From assembly GCA_907165065.1 (NCBI GenBank), contig OU015523.1, positions 23,277,834-23,341,833 of the forward strand: a DNA stretch of 64,000 nucleotides, in the 5' to 3' direction. Positions 11,166 through 22,285 of the stretch are shown piece after piece (the first letter of the stretch is position 1; each line of letters begins with the position of its first letter). The notes under the pieces were generated by a model. That model made no database searches. It had not been told where the DNA came from and saw only the letters and a program-made list of their open reading frames with translations. A program made the translations under genes and the position numbers. This stretch comes from Caprimulgus europaeus. Lineage: Eukaryota; Chordata; Aves; Caprimulgiformes; Caprimulgidae.

Positions 11166-13624
11166 CATAATCATAAGATTTTATGGACATTTTGTTTGCA
11201 CAAGAAATATCATTTTAATAATTATTTACATTGGAAGGTGCGCTTTCCTTTTTTTCCTATACATTGTAAGTTCCTCAAAAAGTAATATCATTGTATTACA
11301 TTATTATTTGAAGATGATAACTAGATGATGAGCATTGTAAAAGTTAATGATGAACAGCACATTTGAACACTGTCCCCATTGCAAAAAGCTTACTACCTAA
11401 TAAGGAACTTCAAATAACTTTATAATTCAAATGCAAAAAATACAAAAAGTAAATAGAAAGTAATTTTTAAATTAAATTATACTATGGTACTTCAACTGAA
11501 TGGGAATTAGTTTGCATCGTGGTGCTGATATGGCTTTAAAACCTACCTTTTTTGTGCTAAACTTTTCCATACTGATCATGAGCTTTAATGCAATTGAAAA
11601 CAGTTAAGATTTGACAATAAACATCACTGAGTATTTTTCATGGCACATTCAGGACTGAGACCTTAATGTCAATTTTAAGGTTTATGCCTTAATTCTGTCT
11701 GTGTTTATTTATGTGCTACCACTGTTACCAATGGAGCAATACTGTTAACATCAAAAGTCTTCAACTAAGAGCATCCTTCTTAAAAACCGACAATATAAGC
11801 CATTGAGGCTCGAATAACTTTATTTTGCTGAAAATTTACAATATGCTATTTCTAAATAGTTATAAAATTACATTTAAAGGATAACATCTATGATTATCAT
11901 AGGATTTCAAACACACATAGGGGCAGAAGATCTTCAATATAGCTGCTGGGATAATACGTCAGTTAGAATGCATTAATTAATTTTTTTTCACACAGTTTAT
12001 GTCAGTAGTTCTACACTTTTTAATGGCTACCTAACCACTAGTGGAAAAAATAAAAAGAAACCCATGCCATCTTGTATCCTGTTTTTTGGTCACTGTGTGT
12101 CAGGAGAGATACAGCAATAACATACAAACCTACATGATTCTACTTACACTAAATTTATTTTAATCAACTGACACATCTCCAGCATACTTAAGAATCCATG
12201 TGGCTGTAAGCAAAAGCATAGCTAAATCAAATCAAACTTGTCAGTGAGAATTGACAGAGGGAACAACTTCCTGATTATGAGGCTTATAGGAACTTGGTCC
12301 AGGCTGTGACTACACAAATGCATACAGCAGGAGGGTAATGAAGTAGATCTAGATACCAAATCTCTGTCAAGCACAGGGGGAGAGGTAGAAGGCTGTATAT
12401 TAGGATTATTGGTAAGAAATATATTTTCAATGTTGATAAAATACTTTGCATCACTTCTACGAATTCCTATTTATAAATAGCTTTATTTCTTGCAACTAAT
12501 ATTTCAAAATAATTAAATTTGTATATTTTTAATAAAAGGGTGTCAATCCTATATAGAACAAATTCGTCACAACTTCAGCTTTTCTAGTGACTAATGAACT
12601 ATCATGAGCTAAAGTAATTATTATATAAAAGCATCAAACCTAGTTTAAAAGACTAGAAGTGAACATCACATCTCCACAAATTTTTATAGTTGCTTCTTAT
12701 CTTCACTGTTAACAACATATATGCTTTTTCCAGTCTTGTTTTATATAGGTTTGAATTTCAGCCACTAAACCTTGTATTTCTTTGGTCTGGTCAATTCAAG
12801 TGTCCTGTTCTATTAGAAATCTTTTCAATTACTGATGACTACTAAATGACCTTTCTAACCTTCTTTTGGATAACATAACAGTACAATAAAAGTTAAGAAC
12901 ACACATAGATCAAACAGATAGTTTAAGGGAGGTACAATTCCACCTTCACATCTCTCATTAGCTCTACTCTGTGTAATGTAAATTTTCCTAATCAGATGAA
13001 GTGGTCCAGAATTGTATAGTCCTCCTATTCAGACATTACCTAAATACATGCAGCTCAGGATAATTTAATGTATCTATGTAATGCATTTTATCTAAAATGC
13101 TATATAATTTAAATAGTTTATTTGGTATCTCTGAAGTTCCATTGTCTTCAAAATATTTTGAAATGAAACCAACTTAAAACCAAGATTATCTCATTTAATG
13201 TAATTTCATCTATAATGGTATCTGGCAATCAACTTTCCCCTTGATTGATGACCAGTAGGCTACCATAGGAAGTCAAAGTAAAATCAGCAATACAATTACT
13301 GTAATATACATAGGCTTTGGGGTTTTTTTTAACTGTATGTTGTAATCCTGGTGTGCACTCTATCCTGCCTATGAAACTTTGATATCCAAATTCCAGTGTG
13401 ACCACTTCTTAAAGCACAGCCTTACCTTATTTGTATTTTTTCTGTCTGATTCAACAGTTACTGCAGAAGGAGAATGCTATGATGATAGGTAATATTAAGT
13501 AATTGTTAAGTAGTTATTATTATTATTAAATAATAAACATTGTTGAGCTGAGGTAGGGAGATGCATCCTAACCTTAAGAAACAAGCAATAACTTATCTTT
13601 TTCTCACTCTCCATGGTCAGTTTT
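11166..13624. other. AT-rich non-coding DNA
   Basis: Nothing recognisable. There are A/T runs and short ATT tracts (around 13510-13540). No open frame above about 60 codons carries any motif. Confidence 0.55.
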
Positions 13625-13629
13625 TTTGG
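13625..13629. repeat. Target-site duplication TTTGG, left copy
   Basis: TTTGG immediately before the type B LTR start at 13630. The identical TTTGG follows its end at 14884-14888. A 5-bp duplication is typical of ERVL-type integrases. Confidence 0.85.
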
Positions 13630-13646
13630 TGTGCCAATTTTGGTTG

Positions 13647-13650
13647 GGAT
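13647..13650. repeat. Target-site duplication GGAT, left copy (type C LTR)
   Basis: GGAT belongs to the type B LTR sequence (...GGTTGGGAT) and is repeated right after the type C LTR at 14313-14316, before AAAGTTGATTTTC. Removing the insert plus one copy restores the type B alignment. Confidence 0.87.
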
Positions 13651-14175
13651 TGTTGCAAGTACTCTGATAAAATAATCAAAATTTAATTATATAGAAGAGT
13701 TGGGTTTAATTAAGAAGTAGAAAATTGTAAAGTATAATGTATAAGTTAGGATTGTTAGTTTTAAACTAGGTAATCATATAAACCTCACCAAGAAGAGACT
13801 GTAAAGTCCCAGGCCTGTTCTAATTATTACCACTGAAGTTAAGAACAATGTATCTGAAATCGAAATTTATTACCTTAGTGTTCATAGAAGCCTCAAGACT
13901 CTTTGTTTTACTGATCACTGAGATGTGACAAGAGAATGTGTTGAGTTAACTCCATAGGACGAGATAGACAGAAGTGTTGGAAATAGACCCATGAATGAAT
14001 TGAGCAAGCACAAAGGAAAAGCACAAAGGACACAGTGGTGAAGACTATCAACGATCACCAGAGAGAGAAAGTGCGCATGAGAAAGGGACGTTTACATATA
14101 TTAATGAGTTCCTGGAAATTTAATGAATACGTTCATAACTTATTCGAAAAGTAACTGATATGCATATTTTGATGC

Positions 14176-14182
14176 TATAAAG
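14176..14182 (+). promoter_or_regulatory. TATA box of type C LTR
   Basis: TATAAAG about 525 bp into the LTR and 72 bp before AATAAA, the spacing expected for U3/R of a retroviral LTR. Confidence 0.7.
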
Positions 14183-14247
14183 CTTTTTTGGAGAGATGAG
14201 TCAATATGCATGATAGGTGGAGAGATCCCCCATGCATCCAGCATTGT

Positions 14248-14253
14248 AATAAA
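14248..14253 (+). terminator. Polyadenylation signal of type C LTR
   Basis: AATAAA within TTGTAATAAAGAAGTG, 59 bp before the LTR end. Confidence 0.7.
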
Positions 14254-14312
14254 GAAGTGCCTGCTTCTTAAGACTACAATGGTGTTAAGTTTATTTCCTG
14301 ATTTCAGTGACA

Positions 14313-14316
14313 GGAT
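14313..14316. repeat. Target-site duplication GGAT, right copy (type C LTR)
   Basis: Pairs with 13647-13650. The type B LTR sequence resumes directly after it. Confidence 0.87.
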
Positions 14317-14883
14317 AAAGTTGATTTTCTTCATAGTTGCTACTGTGGGGCTATTTTGGATTTGTGCTGAAAACAGTGTTGATAATACAGAGGTGTTTTC
14401 CTTATTGTTGAACAGTGTTTACAGAGAGTCAAGGCCTTTCCTGCTTCTCACACTGCCCCACCAGCAAGTCAGCTAGGGGTGCACAAGAAGTTGGAGGAGA
14501 CACAGCTGGAACAGCTTACCCCAACTGACCAAAGGGATATTCCATACTTTATGATACCACGCTCAGCATTTAAAGCTGAAGGAAGAAGGAAAGGGGAGAT
14601 GTTCAGAGTGATGGCGTTTGTCTTCCCAAGTAACCATTACATGTGATGAAGCCCTTCTTTCCTAGACATGGCTGAACACCTGCCTGCTGATGGGAAGTAG
14701 TGAATTAATTCCTTATTTTGCTTTTCTTGTGCACATGGCTTTTACTTTACCTATTAAGCTGTCTTTATGCCAACCCACAAGTTTTCTCATTTTTACCTTT
14801 CTGATTGTCTCCCTATCCCACTGATGGGAATTGAATGAGCAGCTGTATGATGCTTAGTTGTTGGCTGGGGTTAAACCACAACA

Positions 14884-14888
14884 TTTGG
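14884..14888. repeat. Target-site duplication TTTGG, right copy
   Basis: Identical to 13625-13629 and directly after the CA end of the type B LTR. Confidence 0.85.
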
Positions 14889-17800
14889 TCCTATGCAAGC
14901 TGAAAATTTTTTGAGAAGCAAACAAGGTTTACTATCTATCCAGTAGCACTTGGAAATTGCAGCTCTGAGGAACCCAACTGCACTGGTAATAAATCTTGTA
15001 GTTGAAACATGCCTGAGTCATGGATAAGCGGATTATATTTAACATGCTAGGAGTAGATACAGTTGCAATTGTTAAAAAGTATGAGTACTACTACTACTGG
15101 CCTTTAAATGAAAAGTTCCTACAGTATATTACATAGATGCTAAGTACAGGAAATACACATATGTTTATTTCAGCTCACTGGATAAAAGTTAAATCCCTCT
15201 GTTCAATTAGAAACTTTTTGAATGACAAATTTTTCTTAGATATCTTTCATTTGTTTTGACTTCACAATCCCTCCTTAGTTATATTTTGTTAGGGAAGAGG
15301 ACATAGAAGGACAGTTATTTTTCATAGTTATAAAATTAATAACAGCAATAACAGCATTTAACTGGAGGATGCATAGGGTAGGGAAAGGTGGGGCAGTGAT
15401 TGCCAGTTCCTAGCCAGAAGTTATCTGGTCTGTACTGGACTCTTCTGAGAAGCTTTGTTAGGAGATACTGCATTACAAATTATAAATTTTATCAGCTCTA
15501 TTAATTCCATCACAACAGTAACACATCCTTAGGAACTGAAAATTAATTCTCCTTCTGTATACTGGCATCACAAGGAAGTAAAAAGGAGAGACTGAAAATG
15601 GCCCCATCATTTATCAGATTTTGTATTGCACATTCAGAAGAATACATTATCTATATACTAAGATTAAAAATGCATTTATTTATCATGGGCAAGGATAAAA
15701 CAATTAATATGCTTCTGAAAAGCAGAAAGTGCTTACAAGAGAAACAATCAATCGTGAATTGAAAAATCACAAGCAACTTTTCAGTTATACAGCAAAATGG
15801 GCAATTTTACTGTATAACTGAAGAGCTGGTTGTGATTATGCATCACAGAGTCACTTCTGAATGAAACGCTGATAATGAATTAAGAGAGTATACCAGATAA
15901 GATGCTTCAAGAAATATAGCCACATAGGTGTAGCTACACCTTACATTAGTAACATAATATTTCCTTCTTATCCATGTATATTAAAAAAAATATATATTCA
16001 TATTCAACACCACTTACAATTTGCAAGGCAGGAAGACACCTATCTCAGTGATCTGAAAAAATCCTAATGCTATCATAACAAGTAAGGATGAATAATCACT
16101 CATGCCAATAATCCTAAAGGACGTATTTGCTCACTAAAATGTGTGGAAAAAGATAAAATTATGTGGATGAGGCTGGAGGTGAGAAGCACCAGTTTAGTTG
16201 TGGATATTTTCAGTATTTGACAGTATATTCTGTAACTCGGCTGCCTTTCTGTCGATCTTTCAGTTATGGAAAAACAGGCCAATGAAATGAACTCTTGAAG
16301 AGTGGAGGCAGCCACAGGCAAGAATCTGGAAGAAGGTGTGAAGAAGCAGTGAGATAAAACAGCTAAGTGTGAAAATACTGCTGAAGGATGGCCTGCTCAG
16401 GACTGCCATTCTTCATGGAAGAGAGGACTGTACAATAAGGGAATAGGGATGACATGATGTGAGCTGCATGGCGATGTCCTCCACCATGGATTTCATGCTC
16501 AGGTCACTGTGAGCCACTTCATTCCTCCCATGTGGAACACCATGGGTGAATACTCCACACCAGTGCCAGTTCCATACCACTCTGGCACTCTGGGCAGATG
16601 TACTAGGTTAGACAAAACAAATCACTGATAATTAAGAATATTTATGGTTTATATTTGACTTATACTATTTCTCTGTCTCTCTCCATACAAAACAAGTCCC
16701 CTTTCACAAGATAAAGCTAGCAATACAGAATTCAGGTACAAGTCAGAACAGTAACAGTATGTTTTAAAACATAAGGAATATTATGTTTAATTTGTAGAAG
16801 TGTTAAAACTTACACACAATTTAAAATTGTTCATGTTCAAATTCAGGGCAACAAACAAGTGTACCTATAGAACATTAGGAATTATTTTTCCTATATATGT
16901 ACATTCATATAAATATTCAAGCTACTGGCTTGATGATTGAGTCCTCCCTTTGCTTATTGCACAAGGCTTGGCATGCTGAAGGAAATGGGCTGTTCAGCCA
17001 TTTCAACACTACCATGTATGTCCAAAAAAAAAGGAAACTTAGATGATGAAATATAATAATCAAAATTCAGGACTACAGGAGTTTTGTGAGAAGCGGATAA
17101 TGCCAAGAATACAAATTTGGAGCTCAAACACCAAGAGTCTGCTTGAATTCTACCTGAAGAACATTGGCAGTCACATAAGATGTAGTATTGGGAGGTAGGC
17201 TTCCCTCAGTTATATTACAGAGGGATTTGCAATGTTACCTTAATTCACCCTCTAAACTGTTGATTTGCTGAAGTGTAAATTTCTTGTCCTTTTGGGCAGT
17301 ATTCTTCTAAGCAGAAATCTCTCAGAATAGATCTCCCTGAAGTCCTTCTGAGAATCTTAGCCACAGCTATCTTCAGTAATTTTGGCACTATTCATCCTAG
17401 GGATATGGGCTGGAGTAAGGCCATGTTATGGAGTCTTTCTCCTAGCATAGCTGCACTCCTGTGGCAATAAGATAAAGAAAGGATGAGAAAGTTAAATTAA
17501 GATTTCAGTGGGCTATCATTGTGTTATAGAGAACACTATTTCTTCAGAAAAACCTCCTAGAGCCTCATATATTTCTATCCTCAGTTAGATGAGCTGTATA
17601 ATTAAAAAATATGACAGTACATAAACTTAATTCTCAAAACTGCAGAGAATTATAAGCATAAAGACCACACAACCATCGTCATAAAATCCAAGGAAAATGA
17701 AGCGTTTCCTAGATCTAGTAACTTGTCTAAATATAATTCATTCAGTATAGTTCAGCAAATTTAACTATGTCTACTTGTTCATATTATGAAGGTCAAATAC

Positions 17801-20607
17801 AAGAACAGATTTGAACTCCAGACATTTATATATTTCTAGATACCAATCCCATATATCAATAGCTCACATAGGGAACAAAAGTAAACACTTCACTAACTTG
17901 GTAGTCTGTGGAAAAGACAGCCTAGAAAAGATGCAAATAATTAGTGACACACTATATACGAGTGTCCTGGAAGAAGGTCAAGAAATCACATCATGAGAAA
18001 GTCTCAGATACATTTTTATCACAGGAGCTCTCTCTAGTTTATCATGGTTACATTGTTTTATTATTGTTGTCAGGGAGAGAAGTAATATGACATGATAAAG
18101 CAAAGCATGGGAGCATATTTTCTTGTAGGTGCCTGAGAATTAATTTCAAAGTCTTAAATGCAGGAAGCCAGGGAGGTGGCTTTTTTACATATTCTTCAAA
18201 ACCACAGTGGGACAGAGATCAGACATTTTAGGGTAGCCCTGGAGGATGATCCTTGCCATTTGTTGTAATTGCAATTTGGTAGACTAGTCAATAGAATATT
18301 TATTTTTAATGGTACTGCTAATCTCTGAAATTATGCTCAGCAGGTTGGGTGATCCTGCAGAGATTTCAAACACAGTATTGCAAATTGTGCAATAAAGCAT
18401 GTTACTTTAATCCCCATATTAAGGACACACAGTCTTTTCAGATAAACTAAGAACCATTGAAGACTTTCTCCCAGCTAAACATACAAGGCCAACCAAAGTC
18501 TATTTTGTAGGTTTAGCAAAATTTGTCTTGGAGGCCACCAGCAAATATAGCAGACACAATCCAAGCTTTAGAATAAAGTGCTTGTTGTTCAAGAATAAAT
18601 GAGGAAAAGGCTCATTCAATAAGTTATGACCTTGATCTCGTTGATGTTTTTGTACATACTTAACTCATGCATATGGATAATCCTCCAGACCACAACAGCA
18701 TTATTCATAAAGTTAGGAAGCATTGGAATAAAGGGTTCAATCCTACTTTTAGTAGCAATGGTTATTGATTATGTTATAATGTTTGTTGATTATGATAACT
18801 TTTAGAAATATATATTTTTTTTAAAATATAAGTAAAAGAAACCTACTGAGATTTTTATTTCCCCAATTATTTTTTTTTTACTTTCATATAACAGGTACAT
18901 CAGAGTACTTGGTGTAGGAGATACATAAGCCCTTGGAAATAAGCATGTAAAGTCTTGCACTGGCATAGGAGTAGGCATGTTATTTTTTAGTAATGAGGTA
19001 ACAAAAATATTTATACTTGTAAGACATTGATGGATTCTATTTTAATTGCTTGTAAAATACATAATAGGGGGTTTTGACTATCAGTTATTAGATATTTCAT
19101 AATTAAATTCAGTTGTCAGCAAAGTTAGGCTGTCCTTTTCATGATATTGCAAAGTTAATGGCTGATATTGTAACTCTGGTGATACTGCAACATAAGATTG
19201 GTAAAAGTGCAACACTAAATCAGTAGAATAAGTTATTAGAACAATTCTATTGAAATTATTTTGGCTATAGTGTACAAATGTGCATGCATATTTTAGGGCC
19301 ATAAATGTTACATTGTAGGTTGTTGTTTGTTTTATTAGGAGGAGCTATTCTCTTCTTTATGAGGATTCTGAACATATGACTTTTTTTTTATTCTTCCCAG
19401 GCAGAGAAGTTGTAAAGATTATAATAATTGCTACCATTTGTTTTAGAAGCATGTATGCTTACCATACTTTACAAACTTGGTTCAAAATGTGTTATACCTG
19501 TGACTAATTCCTGAAGAGCAATTATACATTATTCTTCACCATAGCATTAGTGAGACTAAAGAGACAGACTAATAGATAGACTAAAATAGACTAATCTCAG
19601 TGAAAGATGAGAATTTCATAGTCAAATCCACAGAAAGAAGAAAAAAAATGGAGGAATTTTTTGTGCAAATTATTTTTTTCATATTCTGTAATCATACAGA
19701 GTAGTAATGTGATGGTATTATTATAGAGTATCATTACAGAACCATCCTGAGGAGCAGATGAATGAACAGATTTGACTTAGGCAAAAGCACCAGATAAACA
19801 AAAATAGAAAAATAGAATAATAAATAACAGAAAACAGTGAAGGATGAGAGGGTACAGAGAAATAAGAAATTAAACAGGATTCCATTAAATAACATTCAAA
19901 GCAAGGATGGGAATAAATGATGAAGTAGGATACATTAAGTAATAAATAATACAAAATAGATTTTAATAGACATATATAGAACAATAAACTTAACTGTAGT
20001 CAGCAGTGGTTAGGGAAATTAGATCAGGAGAATATGAGAGTATGACAAATTTCCCAGCTGAAAACTGTGGTTACTGTTTGCCTACCCAAATAACATCAAA
20101 GTGTCTGCTTATGGCTTTCCATTGATTTATTGAAACACATTTCTTTGAAGACTATACTTTTAAAAATTATATAGCATGTAACTCTAGTATTTTGCTGAAA
20201 CCAAGATATTGTTCTCAGAAATAACACCTTTTTATGGTGCTGCTTCCAGTGTGAGGTAGTGACAGGGCACTCCTCTACATTTCAAGGGTTAATACATGTG
20301 GTTTAAGAGATTGGTTAACACACAGGCAGTGGCACTCAAACCCTTAATACCATACTGACATAGTGCACTTTTAGCAGAGTAGCAAGTTACAAATAAAACT
20401 TGTACACATACACCTTTAATTCAGAGTTCACAAACTACATTAAATTAATTTTGTGACCTCAATCCAATTGCCAGAAGCCAAGTGTCCACATCAATAAAAC
20501 CACTGCCTCAGCTGAGACCAATTAGTACACTAGCAGACAATGTCAGAGGACTTGCCAGAGGTACTGAATAGTCAAAAAGCTAGCTGTCTTCTGTTTCTTT
20601 TCAGAAA
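14889..20607. other. AT-rich non-coding DNA with one strong hairpin
   Basis: No gene recognised. Contains the hairpin at 15774-15828 (listed separately). A less AT-rich patch at about 16320-16600 and another at about 20225-20605, just before the type A LTR, were not recognised. Open frames at 16100, 17811, 19081 and 19721 are short and lack motifs. Confidence 0.55.
15774..15828. repeat. Long imperfect hairpin, 23 pairs, 5-nt loop
   Basis: Core arms CAGTTATACAG (15782-15792) and CTGTATAACTG (15810-15820) pair perfectly. Inside, after one C.A mismatch, AAAAT (15794-15798) pairs with ATTTT (15804-15808) around the loop GGGCA. Outside, CTTTT (15777-15781) pairs with AAGAG including one T.G wobble, and after an A.C mismatch two further pairs form (15774-15775 with 15827-15828). 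Both strands could fold. It could be a small palindromic transposon remnant, a template-switch product or an RNA hairpin. Nothing seen decides between these. Confidence 0.85.
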
Positions 20608-20612
20608 CATGC
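20608..20612. repeat. Target-site duplication CATGC, left copy
   Basis: CATGC directly before the LTR at 20613, repeated perfectly at 21760-21764. Confidence 0.88.
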
Positions 20613-21759
20613 TGTGGTGGGTTGACCCTGACTAGAGGCTGGATGCCCACCAAAGCCCACTCTATCACTACCCCTCCTCAAATGGGCAGAGGGAGAAAAA
20701 TATAATGAAAGGCTGTGGGTGGAGATAAGGACAGAGAGACATCACTTACCAATTACTGGCACGGGCAAAACAGACTCGACTTGGGGGAAAAACAAATTTA
20801 CTTTATTACCAATCAAAATCAGAGGATAATGAGAAGTAAAACCAAATCTTAAAACACCTCCCCCATCCCTCCCTTCTTCCTGGGCTTAATCTCTTTCCCG
20901 ATTTTCCACCTCCTCCCCCCAGTGGCACAGGGGGACAGGGAATGGGGTTGGGGTCAGTTCATCACATGGTGTTTCTGCCACTGCTTCCTCCTCAGGGGAA
21001 GGACTCCTTCTCCCACACCAGCATGGGGTCCCTCTCACGGAAGAAAGTTCTCCACAAACTTCTCCAATGTGAGTCCTTCCCATGACTGACAGTTCTTCAC
21101 GAACTTCTTTAGCATGGGTCCATTCCATGGTGTGCAGTCCTTCAGGAAGGGACTGCTCCAGTGCGGGTCCCCCACAGGGTCACAAGTCCTGCCAGCAAAC
21201 CTGCTCCGGCATGGGCTCCTCTCTCCACGGGCTACAGGTCCTGACAGGAACCTGCTCCAGTGCGGGCTTCCCACGGGGTCACAGCCTCCTTCAGGCATCC
21301 ACCTGCTCCAGTGTGGGGTCCTCCAAAGGCTACAGGTGGTTATCTGCTCCACCATGGACCTCCACGGACTGCAGGAGGACAGCCTGCCTCACCATGGTCT
21401 TCACCACAGGGAGCAGGGAAATCTCTGTTCCGGTGCCTGGAGCACCTCCTCCCCCTCCTTCTTCACTGACCTTGGTGTCTGTGGAGTTGTTTCTCTTACC
21501 TCTTCTCACTCCTCTCTCTAGCTGCAAAGTGTGCGGCTTTTTTTTTCCCTCTCTTCCTTATTTTTTTCTTAATTATGTTCTCACAGAGGCGTTACTGATT
21601 GACTCTGCCTTGGCCAATGTCGGGTTCATTCTTGCAGCCGGCTGGCATTGGCTGTGTCGGGCCGGACATGGGGAAGCTTCTGGCAGCTTCTCTCACAGAA
21701 GCCACCCCATGTGCCCCGCTCCCGCTGCTACCAAAACCTTGCCACGCAAACCCAATACA
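20613..21759 (-). mobile_element. Solo LTR, type A (ERVL-like), copy 2
   Basis: A 1147-bp LTR on the minus strand. Read on that strand it begins TGTATTGGGTTTGCG and ends GGTCAACCCACCACA. Perfect CATGC duplications flank it, so both ends are exact. The poly(A) signal reads TTTATT on + at 20802-20807. The TATA position is degraded, around 21560-21585. Between them lies a GC-rich array of degenerate units of about 50 bp, most clearly with CTGCTCC starting at 21153, 21201, 21252, 21303 and 21344. A 244-codon open frame on the opposite strand (21082-21816) runs through this array, extends past the LTR end and has no retroviral or cellular domain, so it is judged spurious. No internal region is present. 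Confidence 0.93.
21035..21400. repeat. Degenerate tandem array of about 50-bp units inside the type A LTR
   Basis: Units recur with CTGCTCC/TTCTCC followed by a GGGTCC-like box. Starts at 21153, 21201, 21252, 21303 and 21344 give spacings of 48, 51, 51 and 41, with weaker units upstream near 21058 and 21104. The same array, inverted, is recognisable in the copy at 7255-8389, so it is part of the family and not a local event. Confidence 0.75.
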
Positions 21760-21764
21760 CATGC
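21760..21764. repeat. Target-site duplication CATGC, right copy
   Basis: Identical to 20608-20612. Confidence 0.88.
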
Positions 21765-22035
21765 CATGAGACGAGAAATTTTTACTGACACTCCTCATGT
21801 TTGTTTGAAAAAGTAGTCTTCAGATATTTATATCAACTATTTTTCTGGGAAATCAGATTTTTACAAGTAATTAAGCATACATCTTTCTTACTGAGTCCAA
21901 TTTTGAATGGAATTAATGTCAGAATAAGTAGAATAACATATTTTTGCTTCCAAATTCCCACATCACTTTCAGAAGGAAAGATCTTATTCTTAACATATGC
22001 ATTTTCATTTTACCTTTCTTAATACAAATCTAATT

Positions 22036-22285
22036 ATCCTCTGCCCCACAGCCACCCAATATTCCAAGGGCTTTTTGTCCAGCAGGGACTGCCTGAGACT
22101 GTCAGAACCTTCCACAGAAGCACTCCCAGAGCTGGAGCACAGACAAGCTGGGCAATGGGCACTTGACCACAGAGTGCCTGGTAGCGCCCCCACCCAGGAC
22201 CTATCACAGCCTCATGCCTGCCCTACCAATGGCAAAACCATATTTACAGGGTTAGAGCTCACCTGTGCTCTATGCAGAAAATAGC
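22036..22285. other. GC-richer block of unknown origin
   Basis: A roughly 250-bp island of mixed composition in AT-rich DNA, about 280 bp after the type A LTR. It is preceded by an acceptor-like CTGCCCCACAG and stays open in one + frame to a stop at 22282-22284. Residues in that frame (for example LSEPSTEALPELEHRQAGQ) match nothing I know. It could be a fragment of an unrecognised repeat, retroviral internal sequence or a retrocopied exon. Confidence 0.4.

Larger units (their letters stand above)
13651..14312 (+). mobile_element. Solo LTR, type C (4-bp duplication), nested in the type B LTR
   Basis: A 662-bp LTR starting TGTTGCAAGTACTC and ending TTTCAGTGACA, so it has TG...CA ends. It is flanked by perfect 4-bp duplications GGAT (13647-13650 and 14313-14316). 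It carries a TATA box (TATAAAG, 14176-14182) and AATAAA at 14248-14253, 72 bp downstream, followed by the LTR tail CCTGCTTCTTAAGAC. A 4-bp duplication is usual for class I (gamma-like) elements, unlike the 5 bp of the host LTR. No second copy was seen in the window. It is younger than the type B LTR it interrupts. Confidence 0.87.
13630..14883 (+). mobile_element. Solo LTR, type B (ERVL-like), copy 1, split by a type C LTR
   Basis: The 5' end is TGTGCCAATTTTGGTTGGG at 13630, running to 13650. The remainder resumes at 14317 with AAAGTTGATTTTCTTCATAG and ends at 14883 in GGTTAAACCACAACA. The two parts together make a roughly 590-bp LTR matching the copy at 52829-53317. Perfect TTTGG duplications flank the whole. 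The core promoter position reads CATTTAAAGC at 14567-14576 where the other copy has AATAAAAGC, and a decayed ATTAAG poly(A) signal sits near 14752. No internal retroviral sequence remains. The interruption is a complete LTR with its own duplication, so this element is the older of the two. Confidence 0.9.
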
